DNA of 64,000 bases from Celeribacter sp. HF31 (GTDB lineage Bacteria > Pseudomonadota > Alphaproteobacteria > Rhodobacterales > Rhodobacteraceae): NCBI RefSeq assembly GCF_011806455.1, contig NZ_JAATOT010000007.1, forward strand, positions 1-64,000, in the 5' to 3' direction. Positions 16,493 to 25,119 of this stretch are shown one piece after another. The notes beneath the pieces were generated by a model. That model searched no databases and was not told where the DNA came from. It was given only the letters and a program-made list of their open reading frames with translations. The translations under genes and the position numbers were made by a program. Position 1 is the stretch's first letter. The number at the start of each line of letters is the position of its first letter.

Positions 16493-18931
16493 TTAAACTG
16501 CGGCCCGCATCCGACGCAGCCGAAGCGCATTGGACACCACAAAGACCGACGACATCGCCATCGCGCCCGCGCCCAACATGGGCGACAATTGCAGCCCGAA
16601 GGACGGGTAAAGCACGCCAGCGGCCACGGGAATGAGCGCGGCGTTATAGGCGAAGGCCCAGAACAGGTTCTGGCGAATGTTGCCCATGGTTTTGCGGCTG
16701 ACATCCACGGCGGTGACCACAGCGCTCGGATCACCGCCCATGAGCACCACATCCGCCGCCTCGATGGCCACATCGGTGCCGGTGCCGACTGCGATACCGA
16801 CATCCGCCGAGGCCAGCGCGGGCGCATCGTTGATCCCGTCGCCGACAAAACCCACGGCACCATGGCTTTCTTTCAGGGCCGCGACGGTTTTCGCTTTGCC
16901 TTTCGGCAGAACTTCGGCCTCGACATGATCAATGCCGAGATCGCGCGCCACGGCCTCCGCCGCGCGGCGCGTGTCGCCGGACACCATCGCCACTTTGATG
17001 CCGCGGGCATGAAGCGCCTCAATGGCTTTGCGCGACGCCGGACGGATCGGATCGGAAATGCCAAGAACCATCGCAGCCACGCCGTTTCGCGCCACAAGAA
17101 CCGGAGTGCGACCTTGGTCGGCCAGATCGGCCAGCGGCGCTTCAAAGGCCGTGACGTCGATCTTTTCGCGGGTCATTAGACGCATGTTACCGACCAAAAG
17201 CGAGACCTCTCCGATCTCCGCCTTGATGCCGTGGCCTGCAATCGCGCGAGCCTTGTCCACCTCCGGCAGGTTAAGTCCGCGGGCCTCGGAGGCGCGTTCG
17301 ATGGCACGGGCAATCGGGTGTTCGGATTTTGCCTCGACGGCAGCCACTTCGGCCAAAAGCGCGGCCTCGTCGCCCACCAGCGTCACAAGATCGGTGACAT
17401 CCGGGCGGCCTTCGGTCAGCGTGCCGGTCTTATCAAAAGCGATGACTTTCACCTCTTGCAGCCCTTGCAGCGCGTCACCTTTGCGGAACAAGACGCCAAG
17501 CTCAGCGGCGCGCCCCGTCCCCACCATGATCGAGGTCGGCGTCGCCAGCCCCATCGCGCAGGGACAGGCGATGATCAGAACCGCAACGCCTGCGACCAGA
17601 GCATGCGCCAGCGCGGGCTCCGGCCCGACGGCAAACCAGATCACAACGGTCACGGCGGCCAACGCCATCACGGCAGGCACAAAATACATTGTCACCTTAT
17701 CCACCATCGACTGGATCGGCAGCTTAGCGCCCTGCGCCTCTTCGACCATGCGGATGATCTGTGCCAGCATCGTGTCCGCACCGACTTTTTCCGCGACATA
17801 GGTCATCGCGCCCTCGCGGTTGACCGTACCGGCAATCACCGGGCTGCCTTCGGTCTTGGCGACCGGGATCGGTTCGCCCGAGATCATCGCCTCATCGACA
17901 TGGCTCTCGCCCGTGAGCACCTTGCCATCCACCGCGATTTTTTCGCCCGGACGCAGGTGTAGCACATCGCCCACAACGACCTCTTCGATCGGCAGTTCGA
18001 TCACCTCGCCGTCGCGCTCGACCCGCGCGGTTTTGGCCCGCATGCCCGCGAGTTTGCGAATGGCCTCGCCGGTTTGTCCTTTGGCGCGTGCTTCCAGAAA
18101 GCGGCCCAGAAGGATCAGGGTGACGATGACGGCGGCGGCTTCGAAATAGACGTTCTGTGCGCCCATCGGCACGATCTGCGGCCAGAAAGTCACGACGGTC
18201 GAATAGACAAAGGCCGCGCCAGCGCCCAGCGCAACGAGCGCGTTCATATCCGGCCCGCCCTTCAACAGAGACGGAATGCCTTTGGCGAAAAACACCCGCC
18301 CCGGCACGGCCAGAACCACAGCGGTCAAAGCAAATTGCACCATGCGCCAGAGCCACTCCGGCACGGTCATCATCCACCAGTGATGCAGCGCCGGGATCAG
18401 ATGCCCGCCCATTTCAATGATGAAAATCGGCAAGGTGGGCGCGGCAGCGAGGATCAATTTCGATTTGAGCGCGCGGGCCTCATCGGCTTTGCGGTTCTCC
18501 GGCGCGGCGTCGCGGTCGATGCGCGGCTTGGCCTCATACCCCGCTTTCGCGATGGCTTTTGTCAGGCTCTCGACATCCTGAACGCCACTTAAATAGCTAA
18601 CCGTCGCCGTCTCTGCCGCCAGATTGACGGAGGCCTCCGTGACGCCCTCTTCCTGCGCCAAGGCGCGTTCAACACGGCCAACACAAGACGCGCAGGTCAT
18701 GCCATGGACATCGAACACCAACTCCTCGACGCGGGCCGGATAGCCCGCTTTGTCCAGCACCGTCACCAGATCGGAGACCTTCACCGCATCGTCAAAGGAC
18801 ACCTCCGCCGTCTCGGTCGCGAGGTTCACATTGGCACGCGTGACACCTTCGGTGCCTGTGAGCGCGCGTTCGACGCGGCCCACGCAAGAGGCGCAGGTCA
18901 TACCTTCGACGGAAAGACGGGTGCTGTGCAT
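16493..18931 (-). CDS. copA: Copper-exporting P1B-type ATPase
   Basis: An 812-residue inner-membrane ATPase that exports Cu(I). Two N-terminal heavy-metal domains each have MTCASCVGRVERAL (near residues 10 and 77). The membrane domain carries CPC in the sixth helix (about residue 457), the CopA-type ion site, then the phosphorylation motif DKTGTLTEG (about 500), SEHPIARAI and GDGINDAPALA. The set is complete. It is divergent from a copper chaperone gene across 111 bases. The start at 18931 gives the first metal domain directly at the N terminus. Silver export is also possible for this family; zinc or cadmium is unlikely given CPC with two such metal domains. Confidence 0.95.
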   Translation of the reverse strand: MHSTRLSVEGMTCASCVGRVERALTGTEGVTRANVNLATETAEVSFDDAVKVSDLVTVLDKAGYPARVEELVFDVHGMTCASCVGRVERALAQEEGVTEASVNLAAETATVSYLSGVQDVESLTKAIAKAGYEAKPRIDRDAAPENRKADEARALKSKLILAAAPTLPIFIIEMGGHLIPALHHWWMMTVPEWLWRMVQFALTAVVLAVPGRVFFAKGIPSLLKGGPDMNALVALGAGAAFVYSTVVTFWPQIVPMGAQNVYFEAAAVIVTLILLGRFLEARAKGQTGEAIRKLAGMRAKTARVERDGEVIELPIEEVVVGDVLHLRPGEKIAVDGKVLTGESHVDEAMISGEPIPVAKTEGSPVIAGTVNREGAMTYVAEKVGADTMLAQIIRMVEEAQGAKLPIQSMVDKVTMYFVPAVMALAAVTVVIWFAVGPEPALAHALVAGVAVLIIACPCAMGLATPTSIMVGTGRAAELGVLFRKGDALQGLQEVKVIAFDKTGTLTEGRPDVTDLVTLVGDEAALLAEVAAVEAKSEHPIARAIERASEARGLNLPEVDKARAIAGHGIKAEIGEVSLLVGNMRLMTREKIDVTAFEAPLADLADQGRTPVLVARNGVAAMVLGISDPIRPASRKAIEALHARGIKVAMVSGDTRRAAEAVARDLGIDHVEAEVLPKGKAKTVAALKESHGAVGFVGDGINDAPALASADVGIAVGTGTDVAIEAADVVLMGGDPSAVVTAVDVSRKTMGNIRQNLFWAFAYNAALIPVAAGVLYPSFGLQLSPMLGAGAMAMSSVFVVSNALRLRRMRAAV

Positions 18932-19042
18932 TTTGTGGCTCTGGATTTTGGAACAAGTTTGGCTACATATTTAGGTCAATGCATGCGTGGAGGCGAGGGC
19001 GCCCCCGCATAAACCTACGATTTCTCTCAGAAAGGTGACATT

Positions 19043-19243
19043 ATGTCTGTCTTTTCCGTCCCCGACATGAGCTGTGGCCATTGCAAGGCCTCGATCACCG
19101 AAGCGCTGGAGGCCATCGACGACACGGTCGAGATCGACGCCGATATGGACGCGCGCGAGATCGACGTGTTTTCCGAAGCGGGCGACGAGGCCATTCTGGT
19201 CGCGCTGAAAAACGCGGGCTACCCGGCAACGCTCAAATCCTGA
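19043..19243 (+). CDS. copZ: Heavy-metal-associated copper chaperone
   Basis: A 66-residue single HMA domain. The metal-binding motif is MSCGHC near residue 10, followed by the helix KASITEALEAIDDTVEIDAD and a C-terminal GYPATLKS strand, a complete ferredoxin-like fold. It is acidic, as CopZ proteins are, and would hand Cu(I) to CopA, encoded divergently. AAAGGTGA at 19031-19038 is a good ribosome site for ATG 19043. The 111-base shared intergenic region probably holds a copper-responsive promoter, but I could not find a convincing CueR operator. Confidence 0.9.
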   Translation: MSVFSVPDMSCGHCKASITEALEAIDDTVEIDADMDAREIDVFSEAGDEAILVALKNAGYPATLKS

Positions 19244-19322
19244 TCTTGCCCCTTCCGGCCCATTGCAACCCCTTCCGCGCCACGCGATAAAGGGGTGAAC
19301 ACGGGATCGGAGGGCGCAGGTC

Positions 19323-20075
19323 ATGGCAGAAGCGGGTCTTTGGACGGGAACAGAGCTGCGGCTCTGGGACTTGAATCACCCAAAGGCTGCTCCGCAGACT
19401 GTTTCGCTGCCGGATGGTTTCTCGGAAGAGACCAGCCCAAACCTCATTGCAGGCACTCATGCGGCGCCACGCCCCCTGCCCTGCGCGGCTCTGCCCGAAA
19501 CTTTGGCGTCCGGCACCATTCCCCCGCTCATGCAGACCAATCCCCTGACCGTCACCCGCGGCGAAGAGGTCGCCATGGCGGGGTTCATTGCGCTCAATCC
19601 CAAATTCGACGGCATCCTCTGTTTGCCCGGAGCGCAAAGCACGCTTTGGGCGCATGTGAGCGCCGAAGAGATCGTCTCCATGCGACGATTTCTGACCGGG
19701 GCGATGGTGTCGGGCGCGCTTAACGCGGAACTGACACGGGCAGACGAGGACGCCTTCAAAGACGCGCTCTCCGACACGATGTCCCGCCCGGAAAACGCCG
19801 CCTTGAGGTTGGCGAGTGCGCAGGCGGAAATGTCGCAAAACGGCATGAGCAAAGCCGAAGCCGCGTCCCGCGCCAGCGCCGCTTTGATCGGCGCGGAATT
19901 GGCGGCGACACGGGCCTATTGGCTTGGGCAATCCGTGGCGATTATCGGTGCGCCCCTGCCCAGCGCGCCTTACCTTCTCGCCTTGGAAAGCCAATTCGTT
20001 CCGGTGGTTCTCGCCGATGAAACCGAGATGTACCGCGCGGGCTTCCAATTGGCCCGAGATCGGATCAGCGGATGA
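19323..20075 (+). CDS. Degenerate 2-dehydro-3-deoxygalactonokinase-like protein
   Basis: A 250-residue relative of DgoK (COG3734), which normally phosphorylates 2-keto-3-deoxygalactonate with ATP and is about 300 residues long. The family core is visible: TRGEEVAMAGFIALNP, GILCLPGAQSTLWAHV and FLTGAMVSGAL, and a C-terminal half with QSVAIIGAP and YRAGFQLA. The N-terminal phosphate loop, normally DWGT, is changed to LWTGT near residue 6, and sequence between it and the core is shortened. Activity is therefore doubtful. It overlaps the aldose epimerase gene (ATGA), so both work in one sugar-related unit. Confidence 0.72.
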   Translation: MAEAGLWTGTELRLWDLNHPKAAPQTVSLPDGFSEETSPNLIAGTHAAPRPLPCAALPETLASGTIPPLMQTNPLTVTRGEEVAMAGFIALNPKFDGILCLPGAQSTLWAHVSAEEIVSMRRFLTGAMVSGALNAELTRADEDAFKDALSDTMSRPENAALRLASAQAEMSQNGMSKAEAASRASAALIGAELAATRAYWLGQSVAIIGAPLPSAPYLLALESQFVPVVLADETEMYRAGFQLARDRISG

Positions 20076-21067
20076 AGGCCCAATTCGGCAAGCTCCGCGA
20101 CGGGCGGACCGTCGATGCCATCACGCTCTCAGCAGGCGATCTTTCCACCACGATCCTAACCTATGGTGCCATTCTCAACGACGTGCGGCTGCGCGGCGTG
20201 CCCTATGGCTTGACGCTGGGCAGCCCAGAGATCGCCGCCTATGAACACGGACCGATGAATTACTTCGGCGCCATTGTCGGCCCGGTCGCCAATCGCATCG
20301 CCGAGGCGCAGGCCATGCTGGACAGTGAGATCTTGCAGTTCGACGCCAACGAAGGGCCGACCACGTTGCACGGCGGACACCACGGGCTTTATACCGAGCT
20401 GTGGGGGATCGCGAGTCTGACGGCGACCTCCCTGACGCTCACCCTGACCCTGCCCCACGGCAAGGGCGGCTTTCCTGGTAAACGTCTCTTGACCGCGCGC
20501 TATACGGTGTCGGCGCCCGCCACTTTGACGCTTGAGCTGACGGCCACGACGGATGCGCCGACGCTGATGAATCTGGCCAATCATTCCTATTGGAACTTGG
20601 ACGGCACGCCGACCACCGATGGGCATCGGCTACAGGTCTTTGCGGATCGTTACCTGCCGATCGATGCGCGGATGATCCCGACGGAGATCACAGCGGTCGC
20701 CGGCACGGGCTTCGATCTTCGCGAGGGGCGCGTGCTCAGCCCGTCGGATGCCCAGCGCTATGATCACAATTTCTGCCTCTCGGACACGCGTGGCACGATG
20801 AAGCCCGCTGCCGTGTTGCGCGGCACCTCTGACATAGAGATGCGGATGGACACGACCGAGCCGGGGCTACAGGTGTTTGACGCCGCCCCCATTGGCAGCG
20901 GCGATTTTCCCGGTCATCGTGGCGTGCCGGAGATCGGCTTTTGCGGTGTGGCGCTGGAGGCGCAGGGCTGGCCGGATGCGCCGAACCGCCCCGAATTCCC
21001 CTCCGTCAGGCTCGACCCGAATGAGACCTACCGGCAGGAAACACGCTGGCAGTTCTCGAAAAAATAA
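20072..21067 (+). CDS. galM: Aldose 1-epimerase (mutarotase)
   Basis: A 331-residue galactose mutarotase-family protein that interconverts alpha and beta anomers of aldoses in the cytoplasm. Family features are FGAIVGPVANRIAEA, LHGGHHGLY with the first active-site His, NHSYWNLDG with the second, and the C-terminal GVALEAQGWPDAPN containing the catalytic Glu. Length is typical. The start overlaps the stop of the DgoK-like gene by 4 bases. Which sugar it serves here is not shown by the context. Confidence 0.9.
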   Translation: MKAQFGKLRDGRTVDAITLSAGDLSTTILTYGAILNDVRLRGVPYGLTLGSPEIAAYEHGPMNYFGAIVGPVANRIAEAQAMLDSEILQFDANEGPTTLHGGHHGLYTELWGIASLTATSLTLTLTLPHGKGGFPGKRLLTARYTVSAPATLTLELTATTDAPTLMNLANHSYWNLDGTPTTDGHRLQVFADRYLPIDARMIPTEITAVAGTGFDLREGRVLSPSDAQRYDHNFCLSDTRGTMKPAAVLRGTSDIEMRMDTTEPGLQVFDAAPIGSGDFPGHRGVPEIGFCGVALEAQGWPDAPNRPEFPSVRLDPNETYRQETRWQFSKK

Positions 21068-21086
21068 GGCGGGGAAATTCCCGCCT
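21059..21086 (-). terminator. Terminator of the uraH-puuD unit
   Basis: AGGCGGG (21067-21073) pairs with CCCGCCT (21080-21086). Read on the minus strand it is followed by T A then six T residues (21066 down to 21059), a proper intrinsic terminator for puuD. It overlaps the last base of galM, so it sits exactly between two convergent units and may also act on the plus strand, although the T-run is poor there. Confidence 0.75.
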
Positions 21087-21103
21087 CATCTTCCTGTCTC
21101 ACC

Positions 21104-22333
21104 TTAAAGCGCGCCCTCGTACCATTTGCGAATGGCCGCGCGGCTGTCATCATCGAGATACATATAGCTGCCCGCCGGCGGCATCGCATGGGTCACCCCG
21201 GCCTGAAGCCAGATCTCTTTTGCCAGCGTCGCCACCTGCTGCGTGGTCTCCAAACGAATGCCCTTGGGCGGAGAGGCCATGCCCTCCCAATAGGGCTCTT
21301 TCGCGTGGCACATCGAACAATTGGTGACGACGATGTCATGCACATCCTCGAAGCCTTCAGCAGTCGCGAATTTCTGTGCCATCGGGCCAAGGGCCGCCTC
21401 GTCTTCGCCGTCGTCCTGCATGTAAATGCCAGCGGTCGAGAGCCACATCACGATCAGGAACAGACCGACAGTGGCCCCCCAGGTCCACCACAGCATCCCC
21501 TTGCGCGCATGCATGGTGTTGAAGAAATGCCGAATGGTGACACCCATCAGGAACACGAGGGCCGCGATAATCCAGTTGTATTTCGACGCAAAGGCCAGCG
21601 GGTAGTGGTTCGAGAGCATCATGAACAACACCGGCAGGGTCAGGTAATTGTTGTGTGTCGAACGCTGCTTGGCGATCTTGCCGTATTTCGGATCGGGGGT
21701 GCGCCCTGCCTTCAGGTCCGCGACAACGATTTTCTGGTTCGGAATGATGATGAAGAACACATTGGCGCTCATCACCGTGGCGGTAAACGCGCCCAGATGC
21801 AGAAACGCCGCGCGGCCCGAGAAGACCTGCGTATAGCCCCAGGCCATCGCCACGAGGATGATGTAGAGAAATATCATCAGCCGTGTGTTGTCATCGCCGA
21901 ATTTGGATTTGCACAGAAGATCATAGAGAATCCAGCCGATCGACAGCGACACGATGGAGACAATCACCGCCACCCAAGGCGCCATTTCCAAGACGTTCGG
22001 ATCGACGAGATACAGTTCTGCGCCCAGGTAATAGACCACAGCCATGAGGGCCGCCCCCGAAAGCCAGGTGGCGTAGCTTTCCCATTTGAACCACACCAGA
22101 TCCTCGGGCATCCGCGCCGGGGCAACCATGTATTTCTGGATGAAATAGAAGCCGCCGCCATGGACCTGCCACTCCTCGCCAGAGACGCCCTGGCGCCGGT
22201 CGGAAGACGGATGCAGCCCCAGATCGAGCGCGATGAAATAGAAAGACGAGCCGATCCACGCAATCGCGGTGATCACATGGACCCAGCGCAGGGCAAATTC
22301 GGCCCATTCCCAGAAAATCGGTAATAAACTCAT
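21104..22333 (-). CDS. puuD: Membrane urate hydroxylase with cytochrome c domain
   Basis: A 409-residue PuuD-type urate oxidase that converts urate to 5-hydroxyisourate. It has eight or so membrane helices, with conserved WVHVITAIAWIGSSFYFIALD at the N terminus and HGGGFYFIQKY near residue 50. The C-terminal periplasmic domain has one heme c site, CSMCH near residue 345, and a distal MPP segment with the ligand Met, so electrons pass to the respiratory chain rather than to oxygen with peroxide release. It follows uraH directly, with one base between stop and start, and so acts in the same operon. Confidence 0.93.
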   Translation of the reverse strand: MSLLPIFWEWAEFALRWVHVITAIAWIGSSFYFIALDLGLHPSSDRRQGVSGEEWQVHGGGFYFIQKYMVAPARMPEDLVWFKWESYATWLSGAALMAVVYYLGAELYLVDPNVLEMAPWVAVIVSIVSLSIGWILYDLLCKSKFGDDNTRLMIFLYIILVAMAWGYTQVFSGRAAFLHLGAFTATVMSANVFFIIIPNQKIVVADLKAGRTPDPKYGKIAKQRSTHNNYLTLPVLFMMLSNHYPLAFASKYNWIIAALVFLMGVTIRHFFNTMHARKGMLWWTWGATVGLFLIVMWLSTAGIYMQDDGEDEAALGPMAQKFATAEGFEDVHDIVVTNCSMCHAKEPYWEGMASPPKGIRLETTQQVATLAKEIWLQAGVTHAMPPAGSYMYLDDDSRAAIRKWYEGAL

Positions 22334-22334
22334 C

Positions 22335-22694
22335 TTAACTCCCCCGGTAGGTCGAATAGCTGAAGGGCGATAGCAAAAGCGGCACGTGATAATGACTGTC
22401 GGGGTCGTTGATCCCGAAGCGGATCGGAATTTGATCGAGGAACAGCGGCTCTTCGCCCGCTTGACCCGTGCGTTTCAAATAATCGCCCGCGAAAAAGATC
22501 AGCTCATAGGTGCCGGTTTGGAATTTCTCCGCCGGCAGGATCGGCGCATCTGTGCGCCCGTCGCCGTTGGTGACGGCGGTCGCGATTTTCTTGTGGCTGT
22601 TGCCGGACACGCGATAAAGCGCGATCTCGATCCCCTCGGCCGGGAGGCCCTTGGCCGTGTCGAGAACATGGGTGGTTAAAAAACCGGACGTCAT
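22335..22694 (-). CDS. uraH: 5-hydroxyisourate hydrolase
   Basis: A 119-residue transthyretin-like protein with the three family signatures: LTTHVLDTAKGLPAEG at the N terminus (catalytic His), the middle segment GRTDAPIL, and the C-terminal YSTYRGS tetrapeptide region. It hydrolyses 5-hydroxyisourate to OHCU (2-oxo-4-hydroxy-4-carboxy-5-ureidoimidazoline) as a tetramer. I chose ATG at 22694; a TTG at 22709 would add five residues. It is the first gene of the minus-strand unit and is divergent from puuE across 150 bases. No periplasmic signal is present, so it is cytoplasmic. Confidence 0.93.
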   Translation of the reverse strand: MTSGFLTTHVLDTAKGLPAEGIEIALYRVSGNSHKKIATAVTNGDGRTDAPILPAEKFQTGTYELIFFAGDYLKRTGQAGEEPLFLDQIPIRFGINDPDSHYHVPLLLSPFSYSTYRGS

Positions 22695-22775
22695 GGAGAA
22701 GCTGCCCAAATTGTTAGCGTTTCATTGCAAGACTGTCGGAAAGCTTTGAGCGCGGCAACAATCATTCTCGCCAGA

Positions 22776-22785
22776 TTGCATACAA
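22776..22785. promoter_or_regulatory. Candidate operator between divergent purine genes
   Basis: TTGCATACAA is a dyad of the TTG-N4-CAA type seen with many GntR-family regulators, placed between uraH and puuE. It could control both units. No regulator gene is in this part of the window, so the assignment is tentative. Confidence 0.25.
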
Positions 22786-22844
22786 AAGAGTATTCGATAT
22801 TCACAAGCCTACCAATTAGTCAAAAAACACGAAGGCCAAAGGAA

Positions 22845-24272
22845 ATGCCGAAAAATCCACCGCGTTATGTTCGCAACATGTCTGGCTATGGCGCGAAGGC
22901 CCCCGATCCGCAGTGGCCGGGTGGGGCGAAAGTCGCGGTGCAATTCGTGTTGAACTATGAGGAAGGCGGCGAGAACTGTGTCCTGCATGGCGATGAGGCG
23001 TCCGAGGCCTTTCTGTCGGACATTGCCGGGGCCGCACAGTGGCGTGGCCAGCGCCACTGGAACATGGAATCCATCTACGAATATGGCGCGCGCGCCGGGT
23101 TCTGGCGGCTGCATCGCCTGTTCACCGGGGCGGAAATCCCGGTGACGATCTACGGCGTGGCCACTGCCCTCGCACGCTCCCCCGAACAGGTCGCCGCGAT
23201 GCAGGACGCGGGCTGGGAGATCGCATCCCATGGCCTCAAATGGGTCGAACACAAGGACATGCCCGAAGACGAAGAGCGCGCCGCGATTGCCGAGGCCGTG
23301 CGTCTCCACGAGGAAGTCACAGGCGAGCGCCCCTATGGCTGGTACACCGGACGCTGTTCCGAGAACACCGTGCGTCTGGTATCTGAGGAGGGCGGGTTTG
23401 ACTATGTGTCCGACACCTATGACGACGACCTGCCCTATTGGCTCGAAGTCGGCGACCGCGATCAGCTGATCATCCCCTATACGCTTGAAGCCAACGATAT
23501 GCGCTTTGCCACGGCGCCGGGCTATATCACCGGCGAGCAGTTCTTTACCTATCTCAAGGACGCCTTCGATGTGCTCTATGCCGAAGGCACGGAAAACACG
23601 CCGAAGATGATGAACATCGGGCTGCATTGTCGCCTTATTGGCCGTCCGGGCAAATTGGCAGGGCTCAAGAAGTTCATCGAGTATATCAAAGGCTTCGACG
23701 ATGTCTGGACGCCGCGGCGCATCGACATCGCGAAACATTGGGCCGCGACCCATCCGCATCGGCGCAAAGCCAAGCCGTCTCAGATGTCCAAAGACGATTT
23801 CGTCGCCAAATTCGGGGCCATCTTCGAGCATTCTCCTTGGGTCGCGGAACGGGCCTGGGGGCTGGAACTCGGCCCCGCGCATGACACCTGGATCGGCGTG
23901 CATTCCGCGCTCTGCCGCGCCTTCCGTTCGGCTTCCGTGGCGGAAAAGGACGGCGTGTTGATCGCGCATCCCGACTTGGCCGGAAAACTCGCGCAGGCCA
24001 AGCGCCTCACCGCCGAGAGCACCTCGGAACAGGCCTCTGCGGGCCTTGACGCCTTGACCGACGACGAGCGCGCCACCTTCGAGCGGCTCAACAGGGAATA
24101 TACTGAAAAATTCGGCTTCCCCTTTATCATCGCCGTGAAAGACAATACCAAGGAGACAATCCTCGCGGCCTTCCACGCCCGGCTGGAACACTCCAGAGAC
24201 GAAGAATTCAAAACGGCCTGCCAGCAGGTCGAACGGATCGCGTGGCACCGTTTGCAGGATATGGACCTCTAA
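22845..24272 (+). CDS. puuE: Allantoinase PuuE fused to OHCU decarboxylase
   Basis: A 475-residue bifunctional enzyme. Residues about 1-310 are a polysaccharide-deacetylase-type PuuE allantoinase (WPGGAKVAVQFVLNYEEGGE, then GWEIASHGLKW and GWYTGRCSENTVRLV). Residues about 310-475 are a UraD-like OHCU decarboxylase domain: FGAIFEHSPWVAERAW, HPDLAGKLAQAKRLT and FGFPFIIAVK, with the HPDL active-site His. It converts OHCU to S-allantoin and then allantoin to allantoate in one chain. ATG 22845 was chosen because homology begins at PPRYVRNMSGYG; a 40-residue upstream extension is non-conserved in appearance. allE follows after nine bases. Confidence 0.9.
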   Translation: MPKNPPRYVRNMSGYGAKAPDPQWPGGAKVAVQFVLNYEEGGENCVLHGDEASEAFLSDIAGAAQWRGQRHWNMESIYEYGARAGFWRLHRLFTGAEIPVTIYGVATALARSPEQVAAMQDAGWEIASHGLKWVEHKDMPEDEERAAIAEAVRLHEEVTGERPYGWYTGRCSENTVRLVSEEGGFDYVSDTYDDDLPYWLEVGDRDQLIIPYTLEANDMRFATAPGYITGEQFFTYLKDAFDVLYAEGTENTPKMMNIGLHCRLIGRPGKLAGLKKFIEYIKGFDDVWTPRRIDIAKHWAATHPHRRKAKPSQMSKDDFVAKFGAIFEHSPWVAERAWGLELGPAHDTWIGVHSALCRAFRSASVAEKDGVLIAHPDLAGKLAQAKRLTAESTSEQASAGLDALTDDERATFERLNREYTEKFGFPFIIAVKDNTKETILAAFHARLEHSRDEEFKTACQQVERIAWHRLQDMDL

Positions 24273-24281
24273 GAGACCCCG

Positions 24282-25112
24282 ATGAGCTACGAATACACCT
24301 ATTGCGCCCCCACGGGCGGCCTGCCCGATCAGAACAACCACGCCCGCGAACGCGCCGTGTTCACCAACTCCTATGCCGTCATACCGCATGGGGTGATGTC
24401 GGATATCGTGGTGAGCTATCTGCCCGGCTGGGATAAAACCCGCGCCTGGACTTTGGCCCGTCCGCTCACCGGTTTTGCCGAAACCTTCGCGCAGCTGATC
24501 GTCGAGGTCTCGCCCGGTGGCGGTTCGACCGACCCCGAGCCCGATCCGATGGCGGAATGCGTGCTCTTTGTGCTGGCTGGCCACATGCGCATCACCATCG
24601 GCGCACGGGCCTATCAGCTCGACCCGGGCGGCTATGTCTTCATCGCGCCGGGCGACAAATACACCGTGCAAAACGACCATGACACGCCCGCGACCTTCGT
24701 TTGGATTCGCAAGCGCTACGAACCCGCGCCGGGGATCGACGCGCCCGAAAGCTTTGTCACCGCCGATATGGAAAAACCGCCGATCGAGATGCCCAATACC
24801 TCGGGCTATTGGTCCACCTCGCGCTTCGTCGATCCGCATGACCTGCGCTATGATTTCCACGTCAATATCGTGACCTTCCTGCCCGGCGGCACCATTCCTT
24901 TCGCGGAGACCCATGTGATGGAGCACGGTCTCTACGTGCTTCAGGGCCGTGGCGTTTACCTTTTGAACCAAGACTGGGTCGAGGTCTCAGAGGGCGATTT
25001 CCTCTGGCTGCGCGCCTTCTGCCCGCAGGCCTGTTATGCCGCCGGTCGCCGCCCCTTCCGCTACCTGCTCTACAAAGACGTGAACCGTCACGCGAAGCTG
25101 GAGCTGGGGTGA
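24282..25112 (+). CDS. allE: (S)-ureidoglycine aminohydrolase
   Basis: A 276-residue bicupin enzyme of the YlbA/UGHY family that releases ammonia from (S)-ureidoglycine to give (S)-ureidoglycolate. Two cupin domains are visible: residues about 65-150 with AECVLFVLAGHMRITIG and GDKYTVQN, and residues about 185-275 with the manganese-binding pattern FAETHVMEHGLYVLQGRG (H, E, H) and EGDFLWL. It lies nine bases after puuE and seven before allA, so it is the middle gene of the plus-strand purine unit. Confidence 0.92.
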   Translation: MSYEYTYCAPTGGLPDQNNHARERAVFTNSYAVIPHGVMSDIVVSYLPGWDKTRAWTLARPLTGFAETFAQLIVEVSPGGGSTDPEPDPMAECVLFVLAGHMRITIGARAYQLDPGGYVFIAPGDKYTVQNDHDTPATFVWIRKRYEPAPGIDAPESFVTADMEKPPIEMPNTSGYWSTSRFVDPHDLRYDFHVNIVTFLPGGTIPFAETHVMEHGLYVLQGRGVYLLNQDWVEVSEGDFLWLRAFCPQACYAAGRRPFRYLLYKDVNRHAKLELG

Positions 25113-25119
25113 GCTGTAG

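Noticed and set aside
18959-18979. Imperfect dyad TTGGCT...AGGTCAA between copA and copZ as a CueR site
   Set aside because: A -35-like TTGACC is present for copA, but there is no matching -10 at 19 bases and the half sites do not fit the CueR consensus.
22809-24971. A 720-codon minus-strand open frame opposite puuE-allE
   Set aside because: puuE and allE on the plus strand are strongly conserved; the opposite frame has no plausible family.
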